Below are positions 49,856 to 58,640 of a stretch of DNA of 64,000 nucleotides, piece after piece. The DNA comes from Roseiconus lacunae. Lineage in GTDB: Bacteria > Planctomycetota > Planctomycetia > Pirellulales > Pirellulaceae. The DNA is taken from contig NZ_VSZO01000003.1 of the NCBI RefSeq assembly GCF_008312935.1, positions 39,731 through 103,730 of the forward strand, read 5' to 3'. The notes under the pieces were generated by a model, which was not told the DNA's origin, ran no database searches, and was given only the letters and a program-made list of their open reading frames with translations. A program made the translations under genes and the position numbers. Position 1 is the stretch's first letter, and each line of letters begins with the position of its first letter.

Positions 49856-50431
49856 ATGAAAAAGTTGTTAGGGCAACTCTTCGTCGGCTTGGCTGGTTCG
49901 CCAAAGCGAGATCCCAAGTACACGACAGCGATGATTTGGTCCCAGCAGATAAATGGTCCTTCGCGCGATGAAGAAGGGCTCGCACAGCTTTCAAAGGAGC
50001 TTTTTGAGTACGGTAGAAGCGTTCTCGATATGGAGATCGACACACTGAACAAGAATCGAGAAGCGGCGCGCGGCTTGATGCAATTCAATGCATATCTATG
50101 CGCTGCCGTCTTTGCCGCTTTCAAGGTTGGCGATCGGTCAGCAGATGGTTTTGCGATCGGCGCCGTAGTGTGCTGGATCCTTGCGATCGCTTTACTTGCA
50201 ATCGCATTCAAGCGACAGCGGATTCCATTCATGCCATCTGTTGATGGCCCATACGACTTGTTGACCGACTCTGAAGACAGGAGGTTGCACGCGTATCTGA
50301 CGCCTGCTCTGCACACCGCGATTGTTGAACTAGAGATCATTATCAATCGCCAGTCTTCAGTTGTTAACGCGTCACTACTGATCACAGCAATCGGCCTCGG
50401 CTCAGTGCTAGGATCGATTGTCTTTGCGTAG
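49856..50431 (+). CDS. Membrane protein, three predicted helices (superinfection-exclusion-like candidate)
   Basis: 191 aa from ATG 49856, with GGGGGG-type purine leader. Soluble N-terminus (about 1-75), then membrane helices around 80-95, 99-118 (FAIGAVVCWILAIALLAIAF) and 172-190 (LLITAIGLGSVLGSIVFA). It lies alone on the plus strand at the prophage right end, divergent from the HTH gene, where lysogenic-conversion genes are common. AT-richer than the virion genes. Function is a guess. Confidence 0.68.
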   Translation: MKKLLGQLFVGLAGSPKRDPKYTTAMIWSQQINGPSRDEEGLAQLSKELFEYGRSVLDMEIDTLNKNREAARGLMQFNAYLCAAVFAAFKVGDRSADGFAIGAVVCWILAIALLAIAFKRQRIPFMPSVDGPYDLLTDSEDRRLHAYLTPALHTAIVELEIIINRQSSVVNASLLITAIGLGSVLGSIVFA

Positions 50432-50593
50432 CGACTCCTGGACCTTATCAACGATCTGATCGATGAGTCGGTCACCGCCAGTGTTTTCACTGGCATTTAC
50501 ATTCCGCGTTGTTGGAGGCGGTTTATCAAAAGGACTGCTTGGCTTCGAACTACCTTTCGGGGTGTTCTTGTTTCCATCTGCAGACCCTGACAT
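50408..50593 (-). CDS. Small disordered protein, 61 aa
   Basis: ATG 50593 chosen because GGAGG lies 5 bases upstream. Low-complexity Ser/Pro/Asn N-terminus, then an amphipathic helix (DRLIDQIVDKVQESLRKDNR). Overlaps the 3' end of the previous plus-strand gene by 24 bases. Unknown; could be an excisionase-like or accessory protein. Confidence 0.5.
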   Translation of the reverse strand: MSGSADGNKNTPKGSSKPSSPFDKPPPTTRNVNASENTGGDRLIDQIVDKVQESLRKDNRS

Positions 50594-50685
50594 ACGCTCC
50601 TCCAATAGTGGCTGGATGTGTAGCTTGCGTCTGAATAGCGAGGGACTATCCTTTGGACCGGTCAACTCAAGTTGACTATCTGCGA

Positions 50686-50770
<85 letters not shown>

Positions 50771-51241
50771 GTGGTGACTGGAGCGAGAAGTTTCCGAGAA
50801 ACTTGCTCGCTCGTCAACCTCTCTCCACTTCGTTTGCGCAAATCGGCTTTCTTTTGACGCAGCAGAATCATTTCATCCGGCAAAATACGCGATTGCGATT
50901 GATCAGATGAGCCCCGTCATGTCCTTTTTGCCAGGGATCTGTGGGAGTCGGCTTCCGATCGAACTCGACTCCGAGGGAAAGTTCACCTTCGGTCGCCGCT
51001 CGGAGAGGCGTCGCCGTTCGGTTTGTTTTTGACGGCGCGAGAGACCGATCCGCCGGTCTGCGCCAACGAGTTTCTCTAGGGAGAGTACAATGCCCCCCAT
51101 TGAACGCCTTCCTGAGGTAGTGGGCTCGGTTTCTGTGGATATGTTCACGGTGGCAATCGGGCGTTTGAAGCGGCCGCCGTTGGGTGGAAAAAGACAGGCC
51201 GCGGATTGATTTGGTTCAACACCACGTTGAGTTCTTAAACG
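50771..51241. other. Intergenic region around a doubtful small ORF
   Basis: Upstream of the tRNA there is an inverted repeat (GAGCGAGAAGTTTC / GAAACTTGCTCGCTC, 50781-50812) and TTGACG on the minus strand at 50810-50815, a possible -35. Beyond the ORF at 50903-51148 I see nothing further. Confidence 0.4.
50903..51148 (-). CDS. Doubtful small basic ORF, 81 aa
   Basis: ATG 51148. Very Arg/Lys/Ser-rich (GLSRRQKQTERRRLSERRPK), no domain. Could be a ribosome-associated or spurious ORF. Divergent from the kinase gene. Confidence 0.3.
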   Translation of the reverse strand: MNISTETEPTTSGRRSMGGIVLSLEKLVGADRRIGLSRRQKQTERRRLSERRPKVNFPSESSSIGSRLPQIPGKKDMTGLI

Positions 51242-53515
51242 ATGAATAACTCACGGGATCTTTCTGGCTCGGATGACCAGAGCCGGGACGACGCGACGAC
51301 AGGGAATCAACGGCAGGAGGCTCAAGACGATTCGAGCAAGCAGTTCTTTTTCGACGCGGACAAGCCTGTCTTGGGGGATGCAAACGCGATTGATGCGACA
51401 CTGCAAACCAAGGCTCACGAGACGGTTAGTCCAGACCAGCAACGACGTTTACCGGTAACGCTTGAGCCGACGACGCGCCACGATTCACTAGGGCGACTGG
51501 GGCACTACGAAGTCCTGAATATTATCGGCCGAGGTGGTATGGGCGTCGTCGCGCGTGCTTTCGATGAGCAATTGCATCGGAATGTGGCGATTAAGGTGAT
51601 GTCGGATCGCCTGATGACCAGTGAACGCGCCCGGAAGCGTTTTTTGCGTGAAGCGCGTGCGGCGGCAAGCGTGAATCATCCCAACGTGGTGACCATTCAT
51701 GCGGTCGCTCAGAAAGATGGTATCCCGTATCTCGTCATGGAGTTTGTCGACGGACAATCGCTCTTAGAGCGAATTAATAACGATGCCCCGATGTGCTACG
51801 AAGACGTTTTACGGATCGGTGCACAAATTGCATCCGGGTTAGCGGCAGCCCATCGGCATGGGATCATTCACCGTGATGTCAAACCGGGCAACGTGATGTT
51901 GGAAGACGGCATCGAACGCGTCAAGTTGTCTGATTTCGGGTTGGCTCGATTGCTTGTCGAAAACTCTGACCTGACCAGTATGGGCGATATGGTGGGGACA
52001 CCTTCTTACATGTCACCGGAGCAAGTCGATGGAGAAGAATTGACCGAGGCAAGCGACCTCTTTAGCCTGGGCTGTGTTTTGTATGCGATGTTTCGTGGGC
52101 GAAGTCCGTTTCAGGCAGGGTCGACGTATGCTAGTGCGGCGCGCGTTCGAGGTTTCGAGCCTCCGCCCGTGTCGTCATTTGTCGAAGGCATCCCACCGGA
52201 ATTTGATCAGCTGATGTCAACGCTGTTCAGCAAACATGCCAAAGGGCGACCGAAGACGGCCAAGCAGGTTGCCGACCTCTTGTTGCAATGGTCCGCGCAG
52301 TCGCATCAACAGCGGATGCCCAGTCATCGACTCTATCCACTTCGCCCGCGACCTTGGTACCGCTTGGATTTCAGCTCAGATACGACTCTGAAATGGATAG
52401 CCGCAGTCCTGTTGCTCTGCAGTGGATCGTTAATTTTCGCCGCGATCTGGCTTGCAAATCGCCCCGAAATCACCGCCGACCAAGTCGCCGAAACGACTGA
52501 GCCGACGGCAACCGAAGTCTTAGCCGATGGGATTATCGATGTCGGGGCGGCCGATGGTGAGGTGGCTACTTTTCAAGAAGCGGTCGGGTTTCTATCACCG
52601 AATACGCTGATACGGTTTTCAGGTGAGCGACACTTCGGGCCGTTCGAGTTGTTCGATCCGGTCAATCACGCGGGCGTGACCTTTCAAGGCAAGAAAGGCA
52701 CTGTTTTGGTTGGCCCGGCAGGGGAACCCGTGGTGCGGATTTCTGGTGTCCCGGACGTCAAGTTACGGGGAATAGAGGTCCGGGCAAGCGGGATGCAAAT
52801 CGCCATGCGAGTTTCGGGGCAATGTCCGGGGCTCTCGCTCAAGAAGATGCACTTTGTTTCAAATAATCCTGCGGCGCACCGGGTTGAGTTGGTTCGGTTT
52901 GATTTCGGTGCATCTGGAACGAAAGCGTCACCGATTGTGATCGAAGAATGCCAGTTCGACTCCGGCGCGGTCGGATTAGTCATCGGATCGCATGACGCTA
53001 CCGAATCGCCGGTTCGTCATCTGCACGTGCATCACAATCATCTCCATGGTGAGTCGCTGCAGTATGGTATTCCGTTGGTCATCCAAGGACAGGTACGTTC
53101 TGTATTAGTCGAACGCAACTGGCTGTCACGTGGCAAGGGTGGGATGAGTTTTCTGTTTCCTGTCTCACGCGCCGCCGAACATGTCGTCGTTCGGTACAAC
53201 ACTATCTCGCAGGTCGACGTCGGCTTGTACTTGAATGGCTCGGAATTAGATCAGGATTTTCGGTTCGATGATAATCTCATCGTCGATGCGTCGGCGCTGC
53301 ATACTGTCAATCGGCCGATCTCGGAATATTTTCAGTGGTTCGCGGAAAATCAATGGATCAAGACAACTTCTCTCGCGACTCCAGAAATCAGTCAGTGTTT
53401 TTATGTCGAATCATCCGACGTCGTCAAATCTCTTGATCCGAATGCGTCAGAGTATTTGGAACCGGCCAATCCCGATGCCAAAGTTATTGCGGGTTTTTAC
53501 GCGAGATCTCGTTAA
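51242..53515 (+). CDS. PknB-type Ser/Thr kinase with membrane helix and extracellular beta-helix domain
   Basis: 757 aa. Kinase domain 89-355: glycine loop GRGGMG (96-101), VAIKV (Lys118), HRDVKPGN (Asp212), DFGLAR (231-236), TPSYMSPEQ activation end. A juxtamembrane basic stretch, then a single helix (about 384-403, IAAVLLLCSGSLIFAAIW) and an extracytoplasmic right-handed beta-helix (about 420-757) with rungs such as FDPVNHAGVTFQGKKGTV and LHVHHNHLHGES. The arrangement suggests the beta-helix senses a ligand outside and the kinase signals inside. Activation and catalytic residues are intact. N-terminal 88 residues are acidic and disordered. Confidence 0.93.
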   Translation: MNNSRDLSGSDDQSRDDATTGNQRQEAQDDSSKQFFFDADKPVLGDANAIDATLQTKAHETVSPDQQRRLPVTLEPTTRHDSLGRLGHYEVLNIIGRGGMGVVARAFDEQLHRNVAIKVMSDRLMTSERARKRFLREARAAASVNHPNVVTIHAVAQKDGIPYLVMEFVDGQSLLERINNDAPMCYEDVLRIGAQIASGLAAAHRHGIIHRDVKPGNVMLEDGIERVKLSDFGLARLLVENSDLTSMGDMVGTPSYMSPEQVDGEELTEASDLFSLGCVLYAMFRGRSPFQAGSTYASAARVRGFEPPPVSSFVEGIPPEFDQLMSTLFSKHAKGRPKTAKQVADLLLQWSAQSHQQRMPSHRLYPLRPRPWYRLDFSSDTTLKWIAAVLLLCSGSLIFAAIWLANRPEITADQVAETTEPTATEVLADGIIDVGAADGEVATFQEAVGFLSPNTLIRFSGERHFGPFELFDPVNHAGVTFQGKKGTVLVGPAGEPVVRISGVPDVKLRGIEVRASGMQIAMRVSGQCPGLSLKKMHFVSNNPAAHRVELVRFDFGASGTKASPIVIEECQFDSGAVGLVIGSHDATESPVRHLHVHHNHLHGESLQYGIPLVIQGQVRSVLVERNWLSRGKGGMSFLFPVSRAAEHVVVRYNTISQVDVGLYLNGSELDQDFRFDDNLIVDASALHTVNRPISEYFQWFAENQWIKTTSLATPEISQCFYVESSDVVKSLDPNASEYLEPANPDAKVIAGFYARSR

Positions 53516-53856
53516 ACTGTGCGTTCGATTCGAATACCGTTCCGGTCGAATTGCGTCTCCCAACGGACCGGTTTGATGTCGCAGACCATTTGACCTATTC
53601 GCGTTCGTTGATTCGATCACAATCGCACTCTTGATCATAGGTTGGAGAGGCTGGTGTCTTTCATCTGATGACGTGTGTGACTTAGCAGCTTGTTGATTTT
53701 CTATTGTCGCCTTTCGCTCCGCGAAAGCAGCGTCCCACAACGAAAACTTTGCAGAGCATAAGGCGACATCGGGAGAGGCCAAACCTGAAATTTAACAGAC
53801 CCTTAGAGCGTTTATTGATTCTGTTGTAATGTGATGCTATCCGTCTAACCAAAGTG
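53516..53856. other. Intergenic region containing a dispersed MITE-like repeat
   Basis: No gene in these 341 bases. It holds the 62-bp element at 53706-53767 and a partial inverted repeat near 53540 (ACCGTTCCGGT-type). Beyond these I see no structure. Confidence 0.6.
53706..53767 (+). repeat. Dispersed 62-bp repeat with 8-bp terminal inverted repeats, copy 1
   Basis: Begins GTCGCCTT and ends AAGGCGAC, with CGCGAAAGCAGCGTCCCAC inside. A related copy lies in the opposite orientation at 63798-63856. Confidence 0.78.
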
Positions 53857-55221
53857 ATGAACACGATGACTCGGAAAACGAATGACCAAGACGGTCATGA
53901 AGAATCTTCGAATCCAACTCAACCGAAGTCCAATTCGATTGATGACGTAGCAGAGGAGGCAACACAGACCACTGATCATGTCGACGCCCCGCGTTCGATG
54001 TACAGTCCGCGTTCGATGTACAGTCCGCGTTCGATGTACAACCCCCGTTCGATGTACAGCCCCCGTACGAATGAGTATTCAGCTCAAGCGTCCTCGGTGT
54101 CGCGATCTTCTCTTTTAACCTCGGGAACGACTCAGGATCCGTTGCCTTTTTTAGAGTGGTCAATTGGGCGTCCGCTTCGAATCGCTCATTTGAATGCCGC
54201 GTTAATACCGGCGGGGATCGAATACTGGCTGGCTTCGTTGGCACGCTATGCCGACCCGGAGCGGTTGCAGTTTCTACGAAGTGTGATTGTGACCGATTGG
54301 GTTGACCCACGGCAGGTTTCACGAATGGGAATGCCGATCGAAGTGGGGGGCCGAGAGAGTGTGATGCAAGCGGCTCGAGACTGTGACATCTTGTTTGTTT
54401 CCGACCCGGGGCAAGTTTCACATGACGTTTGTCGCTGGTTACAGGAGTCCCCGCCTCCGATTTCAATCTTCATCGCCCACGGTGACGCCGAGTACACACG
54501 GGATCGGCTTTCGAAGATTGGACCTGTGATCGATCATATTATCGCGGTAACCGAGCATGTCCGCCGCGAGGTGTGCGACGGTTGGCCGGTCTCGGTAGTG
54601 CTCAACGGCGTAGACCCCCATCGTCTCGTGAAGACGCGTCCTCGGTCGGTCTCGCGCGACGCATTGGGTTTTTCACAGGACGACTTCGTGGTTGGATTTG
54701 TTGGCAGGTTGAGTGAAGAGAAGAATCCACAACTTGTGATCGATGCCGTCGCCCGTTTGCCTCGTCACTGTAAAGCTTTGTTGGTGGGCTATGGTGTGAT
54801 GCGGGATTTCATTCTTGAGCACGGGATGAAGCTATTGCCCGGACGTTTCGTTCTCGCCGAAGGTGACGGAGATCTTGGAGACCTTTATTCAGCGATGGAT
54901 GCTTTTGTAATGCCGTCTCGGTTTGAAGGTTATGGGTTGGTCGCGATGGAAGCGATGATGGCAGGGGTTCCGGTGGTCGGAACTCCGTATGGGATGGTAT
55001 CGGATCTGATCGTCGACGGCGTCAATGGAATGGTCGTCGATCCAAATGCCGAATCGATTGCGGCGGCGATTGAAAAGCTGCAGCGATTTCCGCGGTTTCG
55101 CAGGGCGATGATCGAAGCCGGCCATGAACTCGCAGAGCGAGTCGGATATGCCAGCGATATGGCACGGAACTATGAGCAGTTGTTACAGAAGCTGTGGTTC
55201 GATCGTGGAGGTACGCGTTGA
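53857..55221 (+). CDS. GT4-family glycosyltransferase with N-terminal PRSMY(S/N) repeats
   Basis: 454 aa; ATG 53857 (a GTG sits three bases earlier). Residues about 48-70 repeat PRSMYS four times, a low-complexity linker. The GT-B fold follows: RIAHLNAALIPAGIEYWLAS at the N-domain, VVGFVGRLSEEKNPQLVIDA and the E-x7-E motif EGYGLVAMEAMMAGVPVVGT at the C-domain. Likely transfers sugars in surface polysaccharide or glycolipid synthesis. The methyltransferase gene overlaps its stop. Confidence 0.92.
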   Translation: MNTMTRKTNDQDGHEESSNPTQPKSNSIDDVAEEATQTTDHVDAPRSMYSPRSMYSPRSMYNPRSMYSPRTNEYSAQASSVSRSSLLTSGTTQDPLPFLEWSIGRPLRIAHLNAALIPAGIEYWLASLARYADPERLQFLRSVIVTDWVDPRQVSRMGMPIEVGGRESVMQAARDCDILFVSDPGQVSHDVCRWLQESPPPISIFIAHGDAEYTRDRLSKIGPVIDHIIAVTEHVRREVCDGWPVSVVLNGVDPHRLVKTRPRSVSRDALGFSQDDFVVGFVGRLSEEKNPQLVIDAVARLPRHCKALLVGYGVMRDFILEHGMKLLPGRFVLAEGDGDLGDLYSAMDAFVMPSRFEGYGLVAMEAMMAGVPVVGTPYGMVSDLIVDGVNGMVVDPNAESIAAAIEKLQRFPRFRRAMIEAGHELAERVGYASDMARNYEQLLQKLWFDRGGTR

Positions 55222-55775
55222 TGCCAATCGGTAGCTATATGGCAATTCCTACGTTCGCGACGGAATTGATCCGCCAGAATCCGGGCACGGTTCTCGATCT
55301 GGGAATGGGGTTTGGGATGCTCGGCGTCGCGGTTCGGCAATGGCTTGACCTGGGGGTTCAGCCTTGGAGGACACATTTGGTCGGCGTCGAAATTTGGCCC
55401 GCATACCGAAATCCCGTCTGGGATCTTTACAACCTCATTTTCGTCCGTGACTTGCGTGAGCATTTGAATCTCGATCGCCAGCAGTACGCGATGGTACTGA
55501 TCGGTGATGTGATCGAGCACTTTGAAGATGAAGTTGCGATAGAAGTCCTAGAACAAGCTCGCCGGTTGGTTTGTCCCAATGGATCATTGATGGTCATCAC
55601 TCCAGACGATGCGATGGAGCAAGGTGCCGCTCACGGCAATCCGTATGAGCGGCATCGATCGGTTTGGACGTCAGATCGTTTTGTCGAACGAGGCTTTGAA
55701 ATTTTGATCGATTCCAAGACGCCCCAATTGCCTCCGGCGACGCCGACAGTGGTTGCCAGGTGGACAAACGCATGA
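55221..55775 (+). CDS. Class I SAM-dependent methyltransferase
   Basis: 184 aa from ATG 55221, overlapping the glycosyltransferase stop (TGATG) with GGAGG upstream. SAM motif I VLDLGMGFGMLG, post-I acidic VGVEIWP, and motif IV-like MVLIGDVIEHFEDEVAIEVL. Related to glycan or lipid methyltransferases. Translational coupling to the glycosyltransferase suggests the same surface glycan is modified. Confidence 0.88.
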   Translation: MPIGSYMAIPTFATELIRQNPGTVLDLGMGFGMLGVAVRQWLDLGVQPWRTHLVGVEIWPAYRNPVWDLYNLIFVRDLREHLNLDRQQYAMVLIGDVIEHFEDEVAIEVLEQARRLVCPNGSLMVITPDDAMEQGAAHGNPYERHRSVWTSDRFVERGFEILIDSKTPQLPPATPTVVARWTNA

Positions 55776-55828
55776 GCACTGGTAGCTAGCCAAGCGTGTG
55801 CCAGGCAAGTCATGCCTGCGCGAGGGTG

Positions 55829-56563
55829 CTAAGCCGGCGGCTTCTGCATGTCGTCTTCAGTGGCGGCGGGCGGTGCTTCTTCCGCTGAATCCCGTTTGAC
55901 TCGCAGGATGAATCGATTGTCTTCGATACGGATGTCTTCGAACTTCCGCATGAATTCTGCGTTCTCGGGTTTCTTGTAGATTTCGTTGGCGAGATTTTCG
56001 CTGCGAAATCCTTGCATCACGGATTCGGGAACCGGGTCGCCATTGACTTCGGCTTGTTGCATCGTGACGATCAAAACGCCGCCTTCCATCGAAACGTCGA
56101 ATGTTCCGGAACCATTGAAGTACCGCCCTTCACCCATGGGCATTCCGTCGAGCGGTAAGCTGACGTCGCCGTGAACCTGGTCGTCCTTGATCTCGACAAA
56201 GAATTTACCTTTCAGGTTCTCATCCGTTGCGATCCAGGCGTTGATATCGTCCGCGGTTAGCTCAAGATCCTCTTCGGGGGTTTCGCCAGCGTTCAACTTT
56301 TCGCGAAAGCTTTCGACGCGACTCTTTAGCGCCGCCATTTCTTCTTCGGTGTATTCGACCGTTTCAAGTTTTGCCGGCGTCGTCGACGTGTAGGTATCAA
56401 CGGCCTTTGACGCGAGCATGTAGATACCGACGCCGGCGCAGAGAATTGCTCCAACGAACAGGCCGCCGGCAACCAAGCATCCGATCAGGCAACCTTTGTT
56501 GGTTCCGGAGGAATGCTCTTGTACGGGGGCATCGGTGAATTGTGGTTCGAAAGCGTTCGACAT
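55829..56563 (-). CDS. Membrane-anchored hypothetical protein
   Basis: 244 aa. Short cytoplasmic N-terminus, membrane helix (about 24-50, CLIGCLVAGGLFVGAILCAG), then an acidic extracytoplasmic domain (LTADDINAWIATDENLKGKF, QVHGDVSLPLDGMPMGEG) typical of planctomycete proteins that follow a Gly-rich transmembrane start. Unknown function. Convergent with the methyltransferase gene. Confidence 0.78.
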   Translation of the reverse strand: MSNAFEPQFTDAPVQEHSSGTNKGCLIGCLVAGGLFVGAILCAGVGIYMLASKAVDTYTSTTPAKLETVEYTEEEMAALKSRVESFREKLNAGETPEEDLELTADDINAWIATDENLKGKFFVEIKDDQVHGDVSLPLDGMPMGEGRYFNGSGTFDVSMEGGVLIVTMQQAEVNGDPVPESVMQGFRSENLANEIYKKPENAEFMRKFEDIRIEDNRFILRVKRDSAEEAPPAATEDDMQKPPA

Positions 56564-56786
56564 CGGATCCGTGCCTTGGACTGAGTGAATTCGGTTCCAA
56601 GTGAATCACGAGACTCTCGCCCATTGAACGCGCTGCCGTCAACAACCGACAACGGGGGGCATTACGTCGAACTCGTGAGACACCCGTCTCTCGGGCACGA
56701 CTGGCGAACGATCGAGGCGCCGGTCGACCCGAGGCTTTCGTTTTACCGAATTCTTTGGCGTCGGGATACGCGTCTAGAAAGACCGC

Positions 56787-57479
56787 TCACGCGCTGCGGC
56801 TAAGTGGTCGGGCGGCGAGTTCGTTGACATTGACCGCGGTTCGCCAAGTCGATTGACCGGCGATCTGCAAAAAGGTTTTTAAGTGCGAAAGCTCTGAAAG
56901 TTGGCAAACCAGTTCGGCGGTGGAGTCGACACCATAGTGGTTCATGACCGAGGCACGTCGGCGGTCGACGGTTCGTTCTGAAACCTGTAGCTCTTCCGCG
57001 ATCTCACGATTGAGCATACCGTTAACAATTCGTTCAGCGACCTGGTGTTCCTGATCGGAGAGACCGCGTTGAATCGATTGAAGCGTTTCCAGCCGCGATT
57101 TGAGCGTTTGGTACTGACGAACTTCGTCGGTCACATCGGAGAGAAGGTTGTGATAGCGATCGTCCTGTCCGCTTCCGATCGATCGGTTGCGGTAGACCGA
57201 AAAGACGCGTGACTCGCCGCTGGAGCTAAGCAAGCTCAGCAGCAGGTGGGTTGGCCGACGGTCGCTGGCAAACCGAAAGTAATCATTTGCCCTGCAGTCG
57301 GGTGAAAAGATCGTGTTGATCGGCCGCCCGACAAGTGTTTCGGGTGAGTAGCCGAGTACTTCGGTGATCGAATGGCTGACTTCGGTGATGTTCCCACTGA
57401 GGTCTTGTGAGATAAAGGCATGGGGGGCGACAAAATCGGTAAGTCGCGGTTGGTCTGGAGCAGCAGTCGAGTAAACCAT
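56787..57479 (-). CDS. PAS-LuxR transcriptional regulator
   Basis: 230 aa. PAS domain at about 15-120 (AFISQDLSGNITEVSHSITE, VLGYSPETLVGRPINTIFSP) and a C-terminal LuxR HTH (about 143-200: LSDQEHQVAERIVNGMLNRE, IAEELQVSERTVDRRRASVM). No receiver domain, so the PAS itself probably senses a ligand or redox state. Targets unknown. Confidence 0.9.
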   Translation of the reverse strand: MVYSTAAPDQPRLTDFVAPHAFISQDLSGNITEVSHSITEVLGYSPETLVGRPINTIFSPDCRANDYFRFASDRRPTHLLLSLLSSSGESRVFSVYRNRSIGSGQDDRYHNLLSDVTDEVRQYQTLKSRLETLQSIQRGLSDQEHQVAERIVNGMLNREIAEELQVSERTVDRRRASVMNHYGVDSTAELVCQLSELSHLKTFLQIAGQSTWRTAVNVNELAARPLSRSA

Positions 57480-57659
57480 GGCATTCCTCGGTCAACAGTC
57501 ATTATGAGCCTGCTGGGTGGAGCAACGCTTAGGGCGGCGATCCGCCGTAGATTCTGGTAAAACTCTCATTTTTTTGGGAAATTTGATCGGCCGCCTATCT
57601 AGGGGGGCTGAGTTTAGTTGCGGCCGTGCGGTTTTGGTGTGTTTGTTGTGGTTGAAACA

Positions 57660-58262
57660 CTACACACAAACCGCAACCACAACTGTGAGGACGATCAACA
57701 ATCCGACACTGAACTTTCCGATCGTACCGAACAGTTTGCCCCAGAATGCTGCCTGCCCAACGTTCCAGTTATCTCGCCATGCTCGCCCGTCGGTCCATTC
57801 GCCGTACATCGCTCCGAAAGCCGCACCGAGTCCGCCAAAGATGATGGCAGCGAAGATTTGGCCGACCACAGGAATTGGAACGCCAACAATTCCACCGACG
57901 ACCGCACCTACGATAGAACCAAAGATCGAATAGATCGTTGACTTGGTGCTCGCGCCGGCGTTCTTTGCACCGGCTGCTGAAGCGACAAACTCGATCACTT
58001 CGCCAACAAAAGCAATCGCAAAGGTGACTCCCAGTGTCATCAGCGAGATCGATAGTCGTCCGCTCTGCGGTCCCAACCAAGCATACAGACCTATCAAAAG
58101 CACGCAGATCCAGTTGCCAGGTAACGTGATCAAATTGGTCAGCCAGCTAAGAAAGCAAGCCAAGACCAAGCCTATCGCGAGCAAGTACAGTGATCCGCCG
58201 GAGAGTAGACTTACCCACTCGGTTGCGGCAAGGGGCAGCCAACTTGGTTCGTCGAGGTGCAT
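57660..58262 (-). CDS. DUF456 membrane protein
   Basis: 200 aa. Membrane helices near 21-45, 45-62, 74-95 and 175-198; the Gly-rich pair IFGSIVGAVVGGIVGVPIPV and AIIFGGLGAAFGAMYGEW is the DUF456 signature. Function of the family is unknown. Runs toward the PAS-LuxR gene. Confidence 0.88.
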   Translation of the reverse strand: MHLDEPSWLPLAATEWVSLLSGGSLYLLAIGLVLACFLSWLTNLITLPGNWICVLLIGLYAWLGPQSGRLSISLMTLGVTFAIAFVGEVIEFVASAAGAKNAGASTKSTIYSIFGSIVGAVVGGIVGVPIPVVGQIFAAIIFGGLGAAFGAMYGEWTDGRAWRDNWNVGQAAFWGKLFGTIGKFSVGLLIVLTVVVAVCV

Positions 58263-58640
58263 AGCGAAGGTTTCAGCGGGCTTGGTTCGGGATCGGTTTT
58301 TGATTCGAGCGTTTTCGTCGGTTGAAGACTCGCACCCGTATTTTCAAACGGAACGAACCGTTAGTGCGGCACGCAGGCACGCAGACACTGCACCGCTTTT
58401 CTTCCTCGGTGTGGAACGCAGTGTGTCCGCGCCGGGCAACGTTGCAGATTGCCGAAAGAACCATTGTCCAAACATCGAACGTGATGCTGATCTGCCCAGC
58501 GATCGAGGCTTGCAGGCTGTGCTCGTCATCACATCCTTCAATCATTGATTTGCAATCCAATCACTGTACCTCAAAGATCCGCATCAAAGAGCAAATCGAT
58601 CCTAACTCTAAGGTAGTGAAGGATGGCTCTAACCGGCCGC
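58263..58640. other. Intergenic region, no supported gene
   Basis: 378 bases between fusA end and the DUF456 start. Overlapping short ORFs occur on both strands but none looks protein-like. I see no strong hairpin with T run. Confidence 0.5.

Noticed and set aside
54000..54060. Repeats of CGTTCGATGTACAGTCCG as CRISPR
   Set aside because: No unique spacers; coding repeat PRSMYS in the glycosyltransferase linker.
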